A stretch of 57,023 bases of DNA from MFWN01 sp964594115 (GCA_964594115.1 CAZQLD010000006.1:1-57023), one strand, 5' to 3'. Shown: positions 1 to 9,029, counted from the first letter of the stretch. Made by a program: numbers and translations. Notes: generated by a model from the letters alone, not told the origin.

Positions 1-2
1 GA

Positions 3-1595
3 AATGATTGTACAACAATTCCAGGAGGATTTACAGGAGGAACTTTGAGCTGCTTGGATACTTGTTTAGATTGGGATACAAGTCAATGTACCCAAGGAAT
101 AACCCAATGTACTATAATTAGTTCTCCAGGTTCTACTCATTTCCTAGCTCAAGATATTTCTCAATCACTAGATACAAGCTGCATCAAAATATATGTGGAT
201 GATGTAACTATAGATTGCAGAGGATTTTCAATAACAACTTCTAGTTCTGCGGCAATTGCAGGAATTTACTCAAATGGTTCACATACAATACTTGAAAATT
301 GTGATATTGATGGAATAGATTATGGTTGGGGAATTTACTTAGATGGTGCAGATTATTCTTCTATTAGTAAGAGTATTTTAAGAGATAACACTTATGGAAT
401 TGGAGCATATAATTCTCTAGGAGTCACTATTGAAGATAATGACTTTATTAATAACCAAAGACCGCCTACATCAACAGGAACGACTGGAGCAGGAGTATTT
501 TTAGGAGCAGTAGGATATAGCACAATTCAAAATAATGACTTTTATAATGGTAATTGGTATGGAATTAGAACTAGGCCTCTTGGAATTAACGGGGTTCAGT
601 TAGAACAACAAAATAATGAAATATCAAATAATCAATTTGATAATAACATGAACGGACTTGGTATTTATTCTGATGGCAACTTAATTAGAAATAATAATAT
701 AGTTAATAATGATGTTGCACTGCATTTAGGTTCCCCTGCATCAGGAAATACAATAGAATATAACACTTTTTCTGGTAATGATCCTGAAGGAATAACCTTG
801 GTTGGAGCTTCAAATAATTTATTTAGAAATAATCAAGTTACTTCAGGCAACAGAGCATTTTACGTTTACCAAAATTCAGATAATAATGATATTATAAGCA
901 ACACTATAACTGATAATTCTGAAAGAGGAATTTATGTTTATTTGAGTAATGGCTGTAATTTAATTGGAAACACTATAGATAATAATCAGGACGGAATAAT
1001 AACTTCCCAGTCAAGTTCAAATGAGATATCCAGTAACACTATAACTAACAATGTTGGGGTGGGTATTAATGCTTTTAACTCAGACAACTCTCAATTCATT
1101 GGTAATACAGCAAATAATAATGGAGCTGCAGGAATCCAACTTACAGGATCTGACAATACTATATCTAACAATATTGCAAGCTCTAATGGATTTTTAGGAA
1201 TTTATATTGCCTACAGTTCAACTAACAATTATATAACAGACAATACAGCAAATAATAATGCCTTTGCCGGTATACAGCTTTATCAAGGTGCAAACAGTAA
1301 CACCCTAACAGGAAATACTGCAAATTATAATTCTCAGCATGGACTTCAAACAACTAGTTCTTCAGGTAACAGCATAACTGGAAATGACTTTTGTTCAAAT
1401 ATAGGGGAAGATGTTGATTGTTCATCAGATCAGACATTTATAAATAATTATTGTGACCCTTCAGCAGGCTCACAAGCTTATGTCTGCGGAGGGCAGTGTA
1501 CTCCTTGTGGTTCCCTGCCATCATTGAGTTTCTGGGCGAGAATAACTGGCTTTTTCAAAGATGTAGGAGAGAGAATAACAAGCATATTTCAATAA
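3..1595 (+). CDS. Secreted right-handed parallel beta-helix (NosD-like) surface protein, 5' end cut by window
   Basis: The frame is open from base 3, so the gene begins before the window; a TTG at 45 is only an internal Leu codon. About 530 residues are visible. The Cys-containing start (PGGFTGGTLSCLDTC) is followed by about 400 residues of short repeats rich in N-N-x-I/F and G-I turns (for example NTITNN, GNTANNN), the hallmark of pectate-lyase/NosD-type parallel beta-helices. These usually bind or cleave polysaccharides outside the cell; no catalytic site can be assigned here. The C-terminus (FWARITGFFKDVGERI) is amphipathic and holds the ITG motif seen in other exported proteins of this window. 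It is followed 30 nt later by another surface-protein gene on the same strand. Fold confident, function unknown. Confidence 0.8.
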   Translation, partial: NDCTTIPGGFTGGTLSCLDTCLDWDTSQCTQGITQCTIISSPGSTHFLAQDISQSLDTSCIKIYVDDVTIDCRGFSITTSSSAAIAGIYSNGSHTILENCDIDGIDYGWGIYLDGADYSSISKSILRDNTYGIGAYNSLGVTIEDNDFINNQRPPTSTGTTGAGVFLGAVGYSTIQNNDFYNGNWYGIRTRPLGINGVQLEQQNNEISNNQFDNNMNGLGIYSDGNLIRNNNIVNNDVALHLGSPASGNTIEYNTFSGNDPEGITLVGASNNLFRNNQVTSGNRAFYVYQNSDNNDIISNTITDNSERGIYVYLSNGCNLIGNTIDNNQDGIITSQSSSNEISSNTITNNVGVGINAFNSDNSQFIGNTANNNGAAGIQLTGSDNTISNNIASSNGFLGIYIAYSSTNNYITDNTANNNAFAGIQLYQGANSNTLTGNTANYNSQHGLQTTSSSGNSITGNDFCSNIGEDVDCSSDQTFINNYCDPSAGSQAYVCGGQCTPCGSLPSLSFWARITGFFKDVGERITSIFQ

Positions 1596-1625
1596 AATTT
1601 ATTAACTGTAAAAATCTCTGATATT

Positions 1626-3776
1626 ATGAAAAAAGAGGATAAAAGAGCTGTTTCGCATCTTTTAATAATTATTTTAGTTATTCTTGCAGCTGTTGCAGCA
1701 ATAATCCTTGCGTCTAATATTGACAAAGCATCTGAAGATTTTCGCAAAGCTTTTTTTCCAGACAAAGATAAAGAACTTATAGGAACCTATACTCTGACAA
1801 CAGAACAGCTTTCTGCAGGCTATACTGGAGAGTTGGCTAAAGGAGACAGAGTTAAATTTATAATTGAGAATCAAACACATCAGATTGAAATTGTAAGCTT
1901 AAAAACCCAGATAGCAAAAATAAATATAGCAAGTGAACTCCAAGAAGCAACTCTTAGTATTGGAGATTTAAGAAAATTTGAATTAACAGGAGATAATTAT
2001 TATGATTTCTCTATTGCACTCAAGAATATAAATCCTTTTGATAAAACAGGGATTAAGGCTGGATTTACAGTGAATTCTATACAAGAAGAAATAACAGAAG
2101 AAACAAAGTTAGAAGAGAGTGAAAAAGAAATGGCTGCTGTGGAAGAAGAAAGATTTGCTCCTGAATATGAGATGGTTACAGGAGGGAATATAATAGAGAT
2201 TGACAGAGAGATTACTTGTTATGGTGAAAAGGGAGAAATGGTTTCTTTGAAAAGTTTGGGTGTATTTGGTTCTCCTAATTATGGTTCTGCAAATTATTGT
2301 GAAGAAACTGATAAGGGAATAGATTATTATAATAAAGGAATCACTACTGGACAACATGCTAATGGTTCTTCTTATGTTAAAGTAGATTATTGTTTACTGG
2401 AGAGATTTTATACAGATAGAGTTAGAGAATATTATTGCCTCCAGAATGTTTTAATGTTTAAGGATTATCAGTGCCCATATGAATGTGAGGATGGGGAGTG
2501 CAAATATTGCCAAGATACTTGTAATAGTTTAGGGTATGAATGTGGATTTTGGAATGTTTGTGGATGGATAGTAAATTGTGGAAGTTGCGGATATGGAGAG
2601 CAGTGTGTTCAGGGAGTTTGCGAGATAATTCCCGAATGTACTAGAGATAGCGATTGCAGTTCACTAACAGGTATTTGCTCTAATGGTGTCTGTATTCAGG
2701 GAAAGTGCCAAATATCATTAAATAGCTCTACAGATGTTTGCAGGCCTGCTTCAGGTGAGTGTGATCAAGCAGAGTATTGTAATCAGGGAAGCTGCCCAAA
2801 AGATATTAAAAAACAAGATGGAGAACTGTGTTCTGGTGGTTCATGCAGCTCAGGAATTTGTGTTCAATGCCAGCCAGATTGCCAAGGTAAGAATTGTGGA
2901 GGTGATGGCTGCGGAGGAAGTTGTGGAAGTTGCGGATATGGAGAGCAGTGTGTTCAGGGAGTTTGCGAGATAATTCCCGAATGTACTAGAGATAGCGATT
3001 GCAGTTCACTAACAGGTATTTGCTCTAATGGTGTCTGTATTCAGGGAAAGTGCCAAATATCATTAAATAGCTCTACAGATGTTTGCAGGCCTGCTTCAGG
3101 TGAGTGTGATCAAGCAGAGTATTGTAATCAGGGAAGCTGCCCAAAAGATATTAAAAAACAAGATGGAGAACTGTGTTCTGGTGGTTCATGCAGCTCAGGA
3201 ATTTGTGTTCAATGCCAGCCAGATTGCCAAGGTAAGAATTGTGGAGGTGATGGCTGCGGAGGAAGTTGTGGAAGTTGCAGTTATTCATATGAATGTGTTA
3301 ATGGAAAATGTGGACTAAGTTCAAGCCCAGATTACTTGCCTCCACAATCTAATGTATCCAATATTACTATTCCTTCTACTAATGTTTCAAATGTTAGTAT
3401 AGGTAGTAGCCCAGCTTATTGCATTCCAAAGGATTTTACATATTGTGATGTGAACCTTAAGATAAATGTCAATACTTTAAACTCTAATATAGAACTTGCT
3501 GTAATAACAGAGTCTGTTTCAGATGATTTAGAAATAACCGGAGATTCAGCTGATAAATCTAGAGGAAATACTATGTACTGGTTTTTTTCAAGTGTGTTTG
3601 GCTCTTCCATTGAAGATAGTACTCTTAGTTATCAAGTTCATAAGAAAAACCAGGATAGTGAACTAGGTTTTAGTGGAGGCTGGGAAGCTTATTTTAACGA
3701 GATTATTTATGCAGATATCACTTATGGGGAAGAAATAAAAAATATTGGCCAGTGTGAGGATCTTGTAACTTCATAA
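1626..3776 (+). CDS. Membrane-anchored Cys-rich surface protein with duplicated disintegrin-like modules
   Basis: 716 residues. The N-terminus (KRAVSHLLIIILVILAA) is a single hydrophobic segment after basic residues, resembling archaeal pilin-type signal anchors. Residues about 150-175 are Glu-rich. Residues about 290-560 are Cys-rich: two tandem identical 115-residue units (period 345 bp) hold a CxxxxGxCDxAEYC-type module like the ADAM/snake disintegrin core, and a GKNCGGDGCGGSCGSC knot of a kind common in bacterial Cys-rich surface proteins. The C-terminal 160 residues look like a beta-sandwich without Cys repeats. The many paired Cys imply disulfides outside the cell. Likely adhesion or surface role (inference). 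The stop is 1 nt before the next ATG, so the two genes are probably co-transcribed. Confidence 0.75.
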   Translation: MKKEDKRAVSHLLIIILVILAAVAAIILASNIDKASEDFRKAFFPDKDKELIGTYTLTTEQLSAGYTGELAKGDRVKFIIENQTHQIEIVSLKTQIAKINIASELQEATLSIGDLRKFELTGDNYYDFSIALKNINPFDKTGIKAGFTVNSIQEEITEETKLEESEKEMAAVEEERFAPEYEMVTGGNIIEIDREITCYGEKGEMVSLKSLGVFGSPNYGSANYCEETDKGIDYYNKGITTGQHANGSSYVKVDYCLLERFYTDRVREYYCLQNVLMFKDYQCPYECEDGECKYCQDTCNSLGYECGFWNVCGWIVNCGSCGYGEQCVQGVCEIIPECTRDSDCSSLTGICSNGVCIQGKCQISLNSSTDVCRPASGECDQAEYCNQGSCPKDIKKQDGELCSGGSCSSGICVQCQPDCQGKNCGGDGCGGSCGSCGYGEQCVQGVCEIIPECTRDSDCSSLTGICSNGVCIQGKCQISLNSSTDVCRPASGECDQAEYCNQGSCPKDIKKQDGELCSGGSCSSGICVQCQPDCQGKNCGGDGCGGSCGSCSYSYECVNGKCGLSSSPDYLPPQSNVSNITIPSTNVSNVSIGSSPAYCIPKDFTYCDVNLKINVNTLNSNIELAVITESVSDDLEITGDSADKSRGNTMYWFFSSVFGSSIEDSTLSYQVHKKNQDSELGFSGGWEAYFNEIIYADITYGEEIKNIGQCEDLVTS
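2576..3278 (+). repeat. Tandem direct repeat, period 345 bp, two copies
   Basis: Bases 2576-2933 and 2921-3278 match without a difference as far as I could compare by eye, in more than one reading frame. The unit is a multiple of three and encodes 115 residues of the Cys-rich surface protein. Absence of silent changes means either very recent duplication, ongoing homogenisation, or an assembly error. Confidence 0.9.
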
Positions 3777-3777
3777 G

Positions 3778-4749
3778 ATGAAAGATAGAAAACAAACAAG
3801 CGGAAAAAGAAAATTTTGTATTTTTTTAATTGTAATATTCGGGATTATTTTATTTAGTGGCAATATTCCTGGAGAATGTTTTGATTGTTTGGAAAAAGGC
3901 CAGCCTTATGGTCCTAGAACTACTTGTGTAGAGAACTTAGATGATTGTGATTTGAGTTCCCAGTATGCTCTGAATTTCTATTATACGTGGCAATCTGGTT
4001 GTCATTGTGAGAAAGATGAATATGATATCCCCAGAGATGTAGAGGAAAATGTTTGTAAATTTGATGAAGAAGAAATCAGATCAAGATATATTGTAAAGGG
4101 CGAACAACGAAATATGGGCATTTGCCCTCCTTGTACTGGAATACAAGTCCCAGTATATAATATTCGTATTACAACTAAAAGTACAGGAGGTTTTTATATA
4201 AGATATTGTGATATTCCCTTTGATATATCACGAACTGATACATATTATGGGTGTATTTCATCAAAATGTTATCAGTGTTCTCCTGTGTCTTTAGGATTAG
4301 GGGAAGGTAAGCAGTGGAGTGGGTATCTTGTAATGTTAGATATAGTAGTAAATCCAGATGGTACGCAAATTACCCGCCAGTTTGGCCCTGCTTGTAATCC
4401 AGAAAAAAAGTGTCCGATACATCCCGAATGTCCTGGGGATACAAATGGTGATGGATACAGAGATATATCTGACATTATAAAAGTAATTAATAAACATGAA
4501 TCTAAAAACTGTAATGCAGAAAATGGATGTTGTAGTGGCGCTGATTTAAACGGAGATACAGTAGTTGATGTTTCAGATTTTTTAATGATTGTTGATAATT
4601 ACAAAGAACCCTGTCCGGATAAATANNNNNNNNNNNNNNNNNNNNNNNNNNNNNNNNNNNNNNNNNNNNNNNNNNNNNNNNNNNNNNNNNNNNNNNNNNN
4701 NNNNNNNNNNNNNNNNNNNNNNNNNAAAGAACCCTGTCCGGATAAATAG
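3778..4749 (+). CDS. Secreted protein with C-terminal dockerin-like domain (interrupted by assembly gap)
   Basis: Begins 1 nt after the previous stop. The N-terminus has a basic stretch and a hydrophobic segment (KFCIFLIVIFGIILF), a signal peptide or anchor. A Cys-rich middle of unknown fold follows. The C-terminal 65 residues carry two calcium-loop repeats, DTNGDGYRDISD and DLNGDTVVDVSD, the paired EF-hand-like loops of type I dockerins, which bind cohesins or act as stand-alone calcium modules. The frame runs through 100 Ns, but the bases on both sides of the gap are the same 23 nt ending in the codons for KEPCPDK. Collapsing them gives a protein of about 282 residues ending KEPCPDK. No cohesin is seen in this window. 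Confidence 0.75.
   Translation: MKDRKQTSGKRKFCIFLIVIFGIILFSGNIPGECFDCLEKGQPYGPRTTCVENLDDCDLSSQYALNFYYTWQSGCHCEKDEYDIPRDVEENVCKFDEEEIRSRYIVKGEQRNMGICPPCTGIQVPVYNIRITTKSTGGFYIRYCDIPFDISRTDTYYGCISSKCYQCSPVSLGLGEGKQWSGYLVMLDIVVNPDGTQITRQFGPACNPEKKCPIHPECPGDTNGDGYRDISDIIKVINKHESKNCNAENGCCSGADLNGDTVVDVSDFLMIVDNYKEPCPDKXXXXXXXXXXXXXXXXXXXXXXXXXXXXXXXXXXKEPCPDK
4626..4725. other. Assembly gap of 100 N flanked by the same 23 bases
   Basis: Bases 4603-4625 and 4726-4748 are identical. A scaffold join that inserted a standard 100-N gap between contigs that actually overlap explains this best. The region should read straight through with one copy. Confidence 0.85.
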
Positions 4750-4766
4750 ATTTTTCACTTAAATAA

Positions 4767-5402
4767 TCAAATAATCTTTTTTATATCTTTTAAGCTTGAG
4801 ACAAGAAAATCAGGACTTTCTTCAATCAGCTCTTTTTGACTATCCCATGCGCATTTTCCTAGGATACTGACTCCTTTACAACCAACTTTTTTGGCTGTTT
4901 TAACATCAGCAACCCTGTCTCCAATATAATAACAGTTTGATTTTTTTAATTGCCTGTCTTTCATGTATTTTTTGAGAAATTCTTCTTTATCTGGAAAATC
5001 TTCTGCTCCATAAATCTCTTTAAAATATTTTTTTAATTTAAAATGTTTAATAATTGGAATAATAAATTCTTTCAGAGAATTGCTAACAAGTATTTTCTTT
5101 TCTTTAATTTCTTTTATTGAATCAACATCCTTGCACTTTTTGATTTTGTTCAAATCTTTTTCTACATTTCTCATGATTTTTCTGTGAAGAGACCAGGTTG
5201 TTAAAAAAGAGAATCCAAACTTCTTTAAAGTTCTTTTTAAACTCAGTCCAAAATCAATAACCTTGTCTACTTTCCTGTAAGAGTATCCGAAAACTTTCAA
5301 TTCATTATAAATAATTTTATAATAAAGTTCTTTTGTATCTGCAATAGTTCCGTCGAAATCAAAAATAAGGAGTTTTTTTTCTGTCTCTTTTTCCTTTTTC
5401 AT
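4767..5402 (-). CDS. HAD superfamily phosphatase (phosphoglycolate phosphatase-like)
   Basis: 211 residues. HAD motif I is FDFDGT with nucleophile Asp15 and acid/base Asp17; motif II is the Ser of VSNS; the motif III Lys is probably in the PDKEEFL region; motif IV is GDRVADV (about residue 165). A helical cap lies between motifs I and II. These proteins are cytoplasmic and hydrolyse small phosphate esters; the substrate cannot be told from sequence, and phosphoglycolate or a nucleotide are possible. It faces away from the dockerin gene and ends close to it tail to tail. No neighbour suggests the substrate. Confidence 0.82.
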   Translation of the reverse strand: MKKEKETEKKLLIFDFDGTIADTKELYYKIIYNELKVFGYSYRKVDKVIDFGLSLKRTLKKFGFSFLTTWSLHRKIMRNVEKDLNKIKKCKDVDSIKEIKEKKILVSNSLKEFIIPIIKHFKLKKYFKEIYGAEDFPDKEEFLKKYMKDRQLKKSNCYYIGDRVADVKTAKKVGCKGVSILGKCAWDSQKELIEESPDFLVSSLKDIKKII

Positions 5403-5479
5403 AAGATAATCTGTATTTTAGCCTATATAAATATTTTTAACAGAAAAGTGGTTTTTAATTTTTAACCCTAAGATTTGAA

Positions 5480-7441
5480 TTATTTCTTTTTTCCTTCTTC
5501 TGACATCTTTTTTAGAAAATCCTGAATAAAAACCTTATTTCTTCCTGTATCTGCAACTCTTTTAATCTTAAAAAGGTCTAGACCCTCAATGTTTATCTTA
5601 TCTGTTTTTATATCAACTAGTGTTTTTTCGTGAATATCCTTGCTTAATAATACTTCTTTCTGAGAAAGATCTGCTATTTTCTTAGCTGTTGTCATTGTAT
5701 TCCCTAAACTTGTGAATAATAACTTGTTATCCTGCATTTTATTTACTAGATTTCCAGAATGCACACTGATTCCAAAATTAATTTTATCCTGAAATCTGCG
5801 ATTATGTTCGTTCAATGACTGTGCAATCTCAAGTGCAGTCTTAACAGCCCGAACATGATTTTTAAATGTTCTTGTTACTAAAGGAGAAAAAATCGGAATA
5901 ACATATTCCCCTGTTCTATAAATAACTGCTTTATTATAATGGACTTTTTCTAGAGCTTTTTCTAATTTCTCTTTAGCTGCTCCACTAATCTCATTTTTAA
6001 TTTTTAAGCATATCAAAGCTGTGTCATGCCTTTGCCCTTTTATAACAAGACTATGCTCAGCTTCTTTTGGATCTTTTACTAAAGTGGCTGTTTTATCTCC
6101 AACTTTAATCACTCCTTTTCCTTTTATTCCTTTAGCTTCACCATGAGGCCTGTCAGATAAAACAAATTTTCTTTTTAATGCTTTTCTTGAAGTTACAAAA
6201 ATAAACATTCCCATAACAAGGATAATAAATACCCAGGCTAAAATCTTGTTTCTCGCAAGAAAACTTTTTCCTATTTCTTTTACAGCCACAGCATTTCCAG
6301 TTAGTGCAAGGCCTTCACCAGACAAAGAATTAGCCCCATCTGTTACAGCAATATCGTATTTACCATCAGGGGCAATAATCTCGTATTGTTTCTCTTGACC
6401 AGGAGCAAGGGGGTCATTTATTATCTCAACTATATCAGCGATTTTTATCTGAACAGCTTTATTATAGTCTACATTCCCTACATTTTTTATACGCAAGGTT
6501 CCGTTGATAATCTTAAATTCTGCTTCTTCGTTTTCTTCCACATAAAATTCTCTTTCACCGTAAAGTCCAAAGGAATATGCTTTTATCTTATAGTATCCAA
6601 AAGAAAGATTTTTTTCAGTGGGAAAACTCTCTGCTTTATCTATTGTAGTTAGAGATTTCATAAAAGAATATCCTTCAGAATTCTCTATCAAAAAAGAAGC
6701 ATCTCCACTTATAAGTTTTCCAGATTGATCATACATCACCACCTTGAAATTCAAAGGATTTCCTGGTTTAAGATTCTGAGAATCTACTGCCACATCAATT
6801 TTTTTAGGCATTTGTTTTACCCTTATACTTAATCTTGTTCTTCCAATATTGGTTGTCTTTTCTTCGTAAGCTGTCACATTGATTAAATAAATCCCCGCAG
6901 CAATATCTTCAGGAATAGTGATGTTGGTCTCAAATTTTCCGCTTTTTATAATTCCTGTTGAAGTGAAATTTATTTCTTCAAAAGAAATTTCGAAAAAACC
7001 ATCTAAAAGCTGAGTATTTGCCTTCTCAGCCTTACCTTTAATATTAACCTGTTCTTCTGGATTATAGTTCTGGTTTTCTGTTTTAACTTCTAAAAAAATC
7101 TTGTCAGAAATTGTGAAATCTGAACTTTCTGCTTTATCTGAGCCGTATTTTAAAATAGTTTTGCATCTGCCTTTTATCTCACCAAGAAAATCCGGTGTTA
7201 ATGGCTGCAAGATATCTACTTCAGTTTCGTTTTCCAGATGCTTTAAAAAAATCATCTTACTGTCATTACCACAAACAAGTTCTGCTTCTAATTGTGCCCC
7301 TGATTCAGATACAGAAATAGAGATTTTTAAGTCATCCCCTATACTGTACAAGGATCCTGGCTGAGTTATAAACCAGGTTTCTGCAGAAACTATTGGAACT
7401 ACAAATACTAAGATTAAAAATAAAATTAATTGAACCCTCAT
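5480..7441 (-). CDS. Single-pass membrane protein: Ig-like exterior plus degenerate class III cyclase-homology domain
   Basis: 653 residues. Signal peptide 1-20 (ends VVPIVSAE). Residues about 25-375 are beta-rich Ig/MG-like repeats of the type found in archaeal surface proteins. LTGNAVAV (about 379-386) precedes one membrane segment at about 396-418. The cytoplasmic part from about 440 matches class III nucleotide cyclases in order: a beta1-like strand (ALICLKIKN, about 472), TGEYVIPIF (about 510) where cyclases have GDGxMAxF, KTALEIAQSLNEHN, GISVHSGNLV (about 555) for GIGIHTGEVV, and SLGNTMTTAKKIADL (about 577) for xIGDTVNLAARLE. Both metal-binding Asp, the catalytic Asn and the Arg are replaced (K, E, T, K). 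It is probably a sensor with a non-catalytic cyclase fold; loss of activity is inferred. Confidence 0.72.
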   Translation of the reverse strand: MRVQLILFLILVFVVPIVSAETWFITQPGSLYSIGDDLKISISVSESGAQLEAELVCGNDSKMIFLKHLENETEVDILQPLTPDFLGEIKGRCKTILKYGSDKAESSDFTISDKIFLEVKTENQNYNPEEQVNIKGKAEKANTQLLDGFFEISFEEINFTSTGIIKSGKFETNITIPEDIAAGIYLINVTAYEEKTTNIGRTRLSIRVKQMPKKIDVAVDSQNLKPGNPLNFKVVMYDQSGKLISGDASFLIENSEGYSFMKSLTTIDKAESFPTEKNLSFGYYKIKAYSFGLYGEREFYVEENEEAEFKIINGTLRIKNVGNVDYNKAVQIKIADIVEIINDPLAPGQEKQYEIIAPDGKYDIAVTDGANSLSGEGLALTGNAVAVKEIGKSFLARNKILAWVFIILVMGMFIFVTSRKALKRKFVLSDRPHGEAKGIKGKGVIKVGDKTATLVKDPKEAEHSLVIKGQRHDTALICLKIKNEISGAAKEKLEKALEKVHYNKAVIYRTGEYVIPIFSPLVTRTFKNHVRAVKTALEIAQSLNEHNRRFQDKINFGISVHSGNLVNKMQDNKLLFTSLGNTMTTAKKIADLSQKEVLLSKDIHEKTLVDIKTDKINIEGLDLFKIKRVADTGRNKVFIQDFLKKMSEEGKKK

Positions 7442-7465
7442 TTTATTAAAAAAAGAAGAAGAGGG

Positions 7466-7525
7466 TATATTTAAATATTATTGTTATTCTAACATCTTAT
7501 AGGTATTTTTAAAAACATTTAAATA
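7466..7525. promoter_or_regulatory. Divergent promoter region with two TATA boxes
   Basis: The box at 7466-7479 (an AT palindrome around TTTAAA) is placed for the minus-strand sensor gene starting at 7441. TTTAAATA at 7518-7525 lies 26 nt before the ATG at 7548 on the plus strand. Neither gene has a clear Shine-Dalgarno sequence, which fits leaderless transcription. Confidence 0.6.
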
Positions 7526-7547
7526 CCCCTAAACAGCCGGATATTCT

Positions 7548-7814
7548 ATGAAAATGAAAGATAGTAAAGAAGATTTGGAAAAAGCTTTGAGCTCTTTAAC
7601 TGATAAAAAAGACAAGGAACCTAAAGCTTTAGAAATTTCAAAAGAAGAAGAAATTGGAATACATAAGGGCTCTCTTAATACACTAGTAGCAGAAAGAAAC
7701 GAACTTATAAAAATGATTGCAAATGTTGAAGCAATAATGCAGGCACATCTCGGAAGGCTTAAAGAGTTGGGTGTTGAAATAAAAGTGCAACAGCCAAAAG
7801 AAAGCAATGAATAA
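7548..7814 (+). CDS. Small acidic/basic coiled-coil protein of unknown function
   Basis: 88 residues, not recognised. Highly charged, no Cys, no membrane segment. Residues about 40-80 form a predicted helix with heptad-like spacing of Leu, Ile and Met (LNTLVAERNELIKMIANVE), so a coiled-coil dimer is likely. The start at 7548 is supported by a TATA box 26 nt upstream; a second ATG two codons on is possible. It precedes the TrpRS gene on the same strand, but TrpRS has its own TATA box, so co-function is not implied. Confidence 0.6.
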   Translation: MKMKDSKEDLEKALSSLTDKKDKEPKALEISKEEEIGIHKGSLNTLVAERNELIKMIANVEAIMQAHLGRLKELGVEIKVQQPKESNE

Positions 7815-7832
7815 TAAGAAAATTAAGCAACT

Positions 7833-7840
7833 TTTATAAA
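7833..7840 (+). promoter_or_regulatory. TATA box for trpS
   Basis: TTTATAAA centred 25 nt before the ATG at 7862, the spacing expected for a leaderless archaeal transcript. Confidence 0.6.
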
Positions 7841-7861
7841 CTCTTTTTCTTTTTAATTCTT

Positions 7862-8974
7862 ATGAAAAAAGGAGTTGTTAATCCTTGGGAAGTTAAAGGA
7901 GATGTTGACTATAGAAAACTAATGGAAGAGTTTGGGATATCTCCTTTGAAAGAGCTTCCAGATGTTTTTAATAAAGAAATTTTGTTCAGAAGGAAAATTG
8001 TTTTTGCTCATCGAGATATACAAAAAATCCTAGAAGCTGCTAAAAACAAGAAGAAATTTGTAGTAATGACTGGGCTTATGCCTACAGGAAAATTCCATAT
8101 TGGGCATATGACTGTTATAAAACAACTAGTTTTTTGGCAATCTATAGGGGCAAAGCTTTATATTGCAGTAGCAGATTTAGAAGCTTACAATACTAGAGGC
8201 CAGAGCTTAGAAGAAGGCAGAAAAATAGCAATAGAAGAATATGTAAGTAATTACCTTGCTTTAGGTCTCAAAGAAAAGAATTGTGAAATTTATTTTCAAA
8301 GTCAGAGATCAAAAGATGCAAAAAAAGCAAATGCATTTTACAGGCTGCAAAATCTATTAGCGAGGTATGTTACATTCAATGAATTTAAGGCAGTTTATGG
8401 AGAGATAACTCCTGGAAAAATGCTATCCTCACTCCTTCAGGGGTCAGATATGTTGCACCCCCAGTTGCCAGAATTTGAAGGCACTTGTCCGGTATTAGTG
8501 CCTGTTGGGATAGATCAAGATCCTCATTTAAGATTAGCAAGAGATATTTCAAAAAGAATTAAAAATCCTAAATTCACTCAGCTAAGTTCTACTTACAATA
8601 TCTTTGCTCCAGGATTAAAAGGCGGAAAAATGTCTGCCTCTGACCCTCTTTCTTATGTGTCTCCAACAGACTCAGAAAAAGAGGTAGAAAACAAAATTAA
8701 AAAATATGCTTTTTCAGGAGGGCAGGCTACTATAGCTGAGCATCGGAAAAAAGGAGGAAACCCAGATATAGATGTTTCTTTTCAATACCTAAAAATGTTT
8801 TTTGAACCAGATGATGAAAAATTGCAGCAAATTTATAGTGCTTATAAATCAGGAGAGCTTCTTACTTCTGAGCTTAAGGAAATTTTGATTGAAAAAATAA
8901 CTAACTTCCTAAAAAAACATCAGCAAGAGAAACAAAAAGCAAAAAAACAAGTTGATAAATTTATTTTAAAATAA
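7862..8974 (+). CDS. trpS: Tryptophanyl-tRNA synthetase, archaeal/eukaryal type
   Basis: 370 residues, class I aminoacyl-tRNA synthetase that charges tRNA-Trp in the cytoplasm. The HIGH signature is FHIGHM (about 78-83), preceded by GLMPTGK. The KMSKS loop is KMSAS (about 256-260), in the archaeal context GGKMSASDP. The block PVGIDQDPHLRLARDI is diagnostic of archaeal/eukaryal TrpRS, which resembles TyrRS in fold. The N-terminus (NPWEVKG) matches the archaeal form. The C-terminal end is Lys-rich helix. Length is normal. Start supported by the TATA box at 7833. Confidence 0.95.
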   Translation: MKKGVVNPWEVKGDVDYRKLMEEFGISPLKELPDVFNKEILFRRKIVFAHRDIQKILEAAKNKKKFVVMTGLMPTGKFHIGHMTVIKQLVFWQSIGAKLYIAVADLEAYNTRGQSLEEGRKIAIEEYVSNYLALGLKEKNCEIYFQSQRSKDAKKANAFYRLQNLLARYVTFNEFKAVYGEITPGKMLSSLLQGSDMLHPQLPEFEGTCPVLVPVGIDQDPHLRLARDISKRIKNPKFTQLSSTYNIFAPGLKGGKMSASDPLSYVSPTDSEKEVENKIKKYAFSGGQATIAEHRKKGGNPDIDVSFQYLKMFFEPDDEKLQQIYSAYKSGELLTSELKEILIEKITNFLKKHQQEKQKAKKQVDKFILK

Positions 8975-9029
8975 GTAAGCTTAAAACCAATAAATTTATA
9001 ACCAGAAAAGAATAAATAATACTAGGAAA

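Noticed and set aside
2734..3318. Two similar 79-residue ORFs in another frame
   Set aside because: They are out-of-frame readings of the tandem 345-bp repeat, equal only because the DNA is duplicated.
3778..4749. Cellulosome-type system based on two dockerin-like domains
   Set aside because: No cohesin domain or scaffoldin is present, and the subtilase dockerin pair is of the planctomycete stand-alone type.
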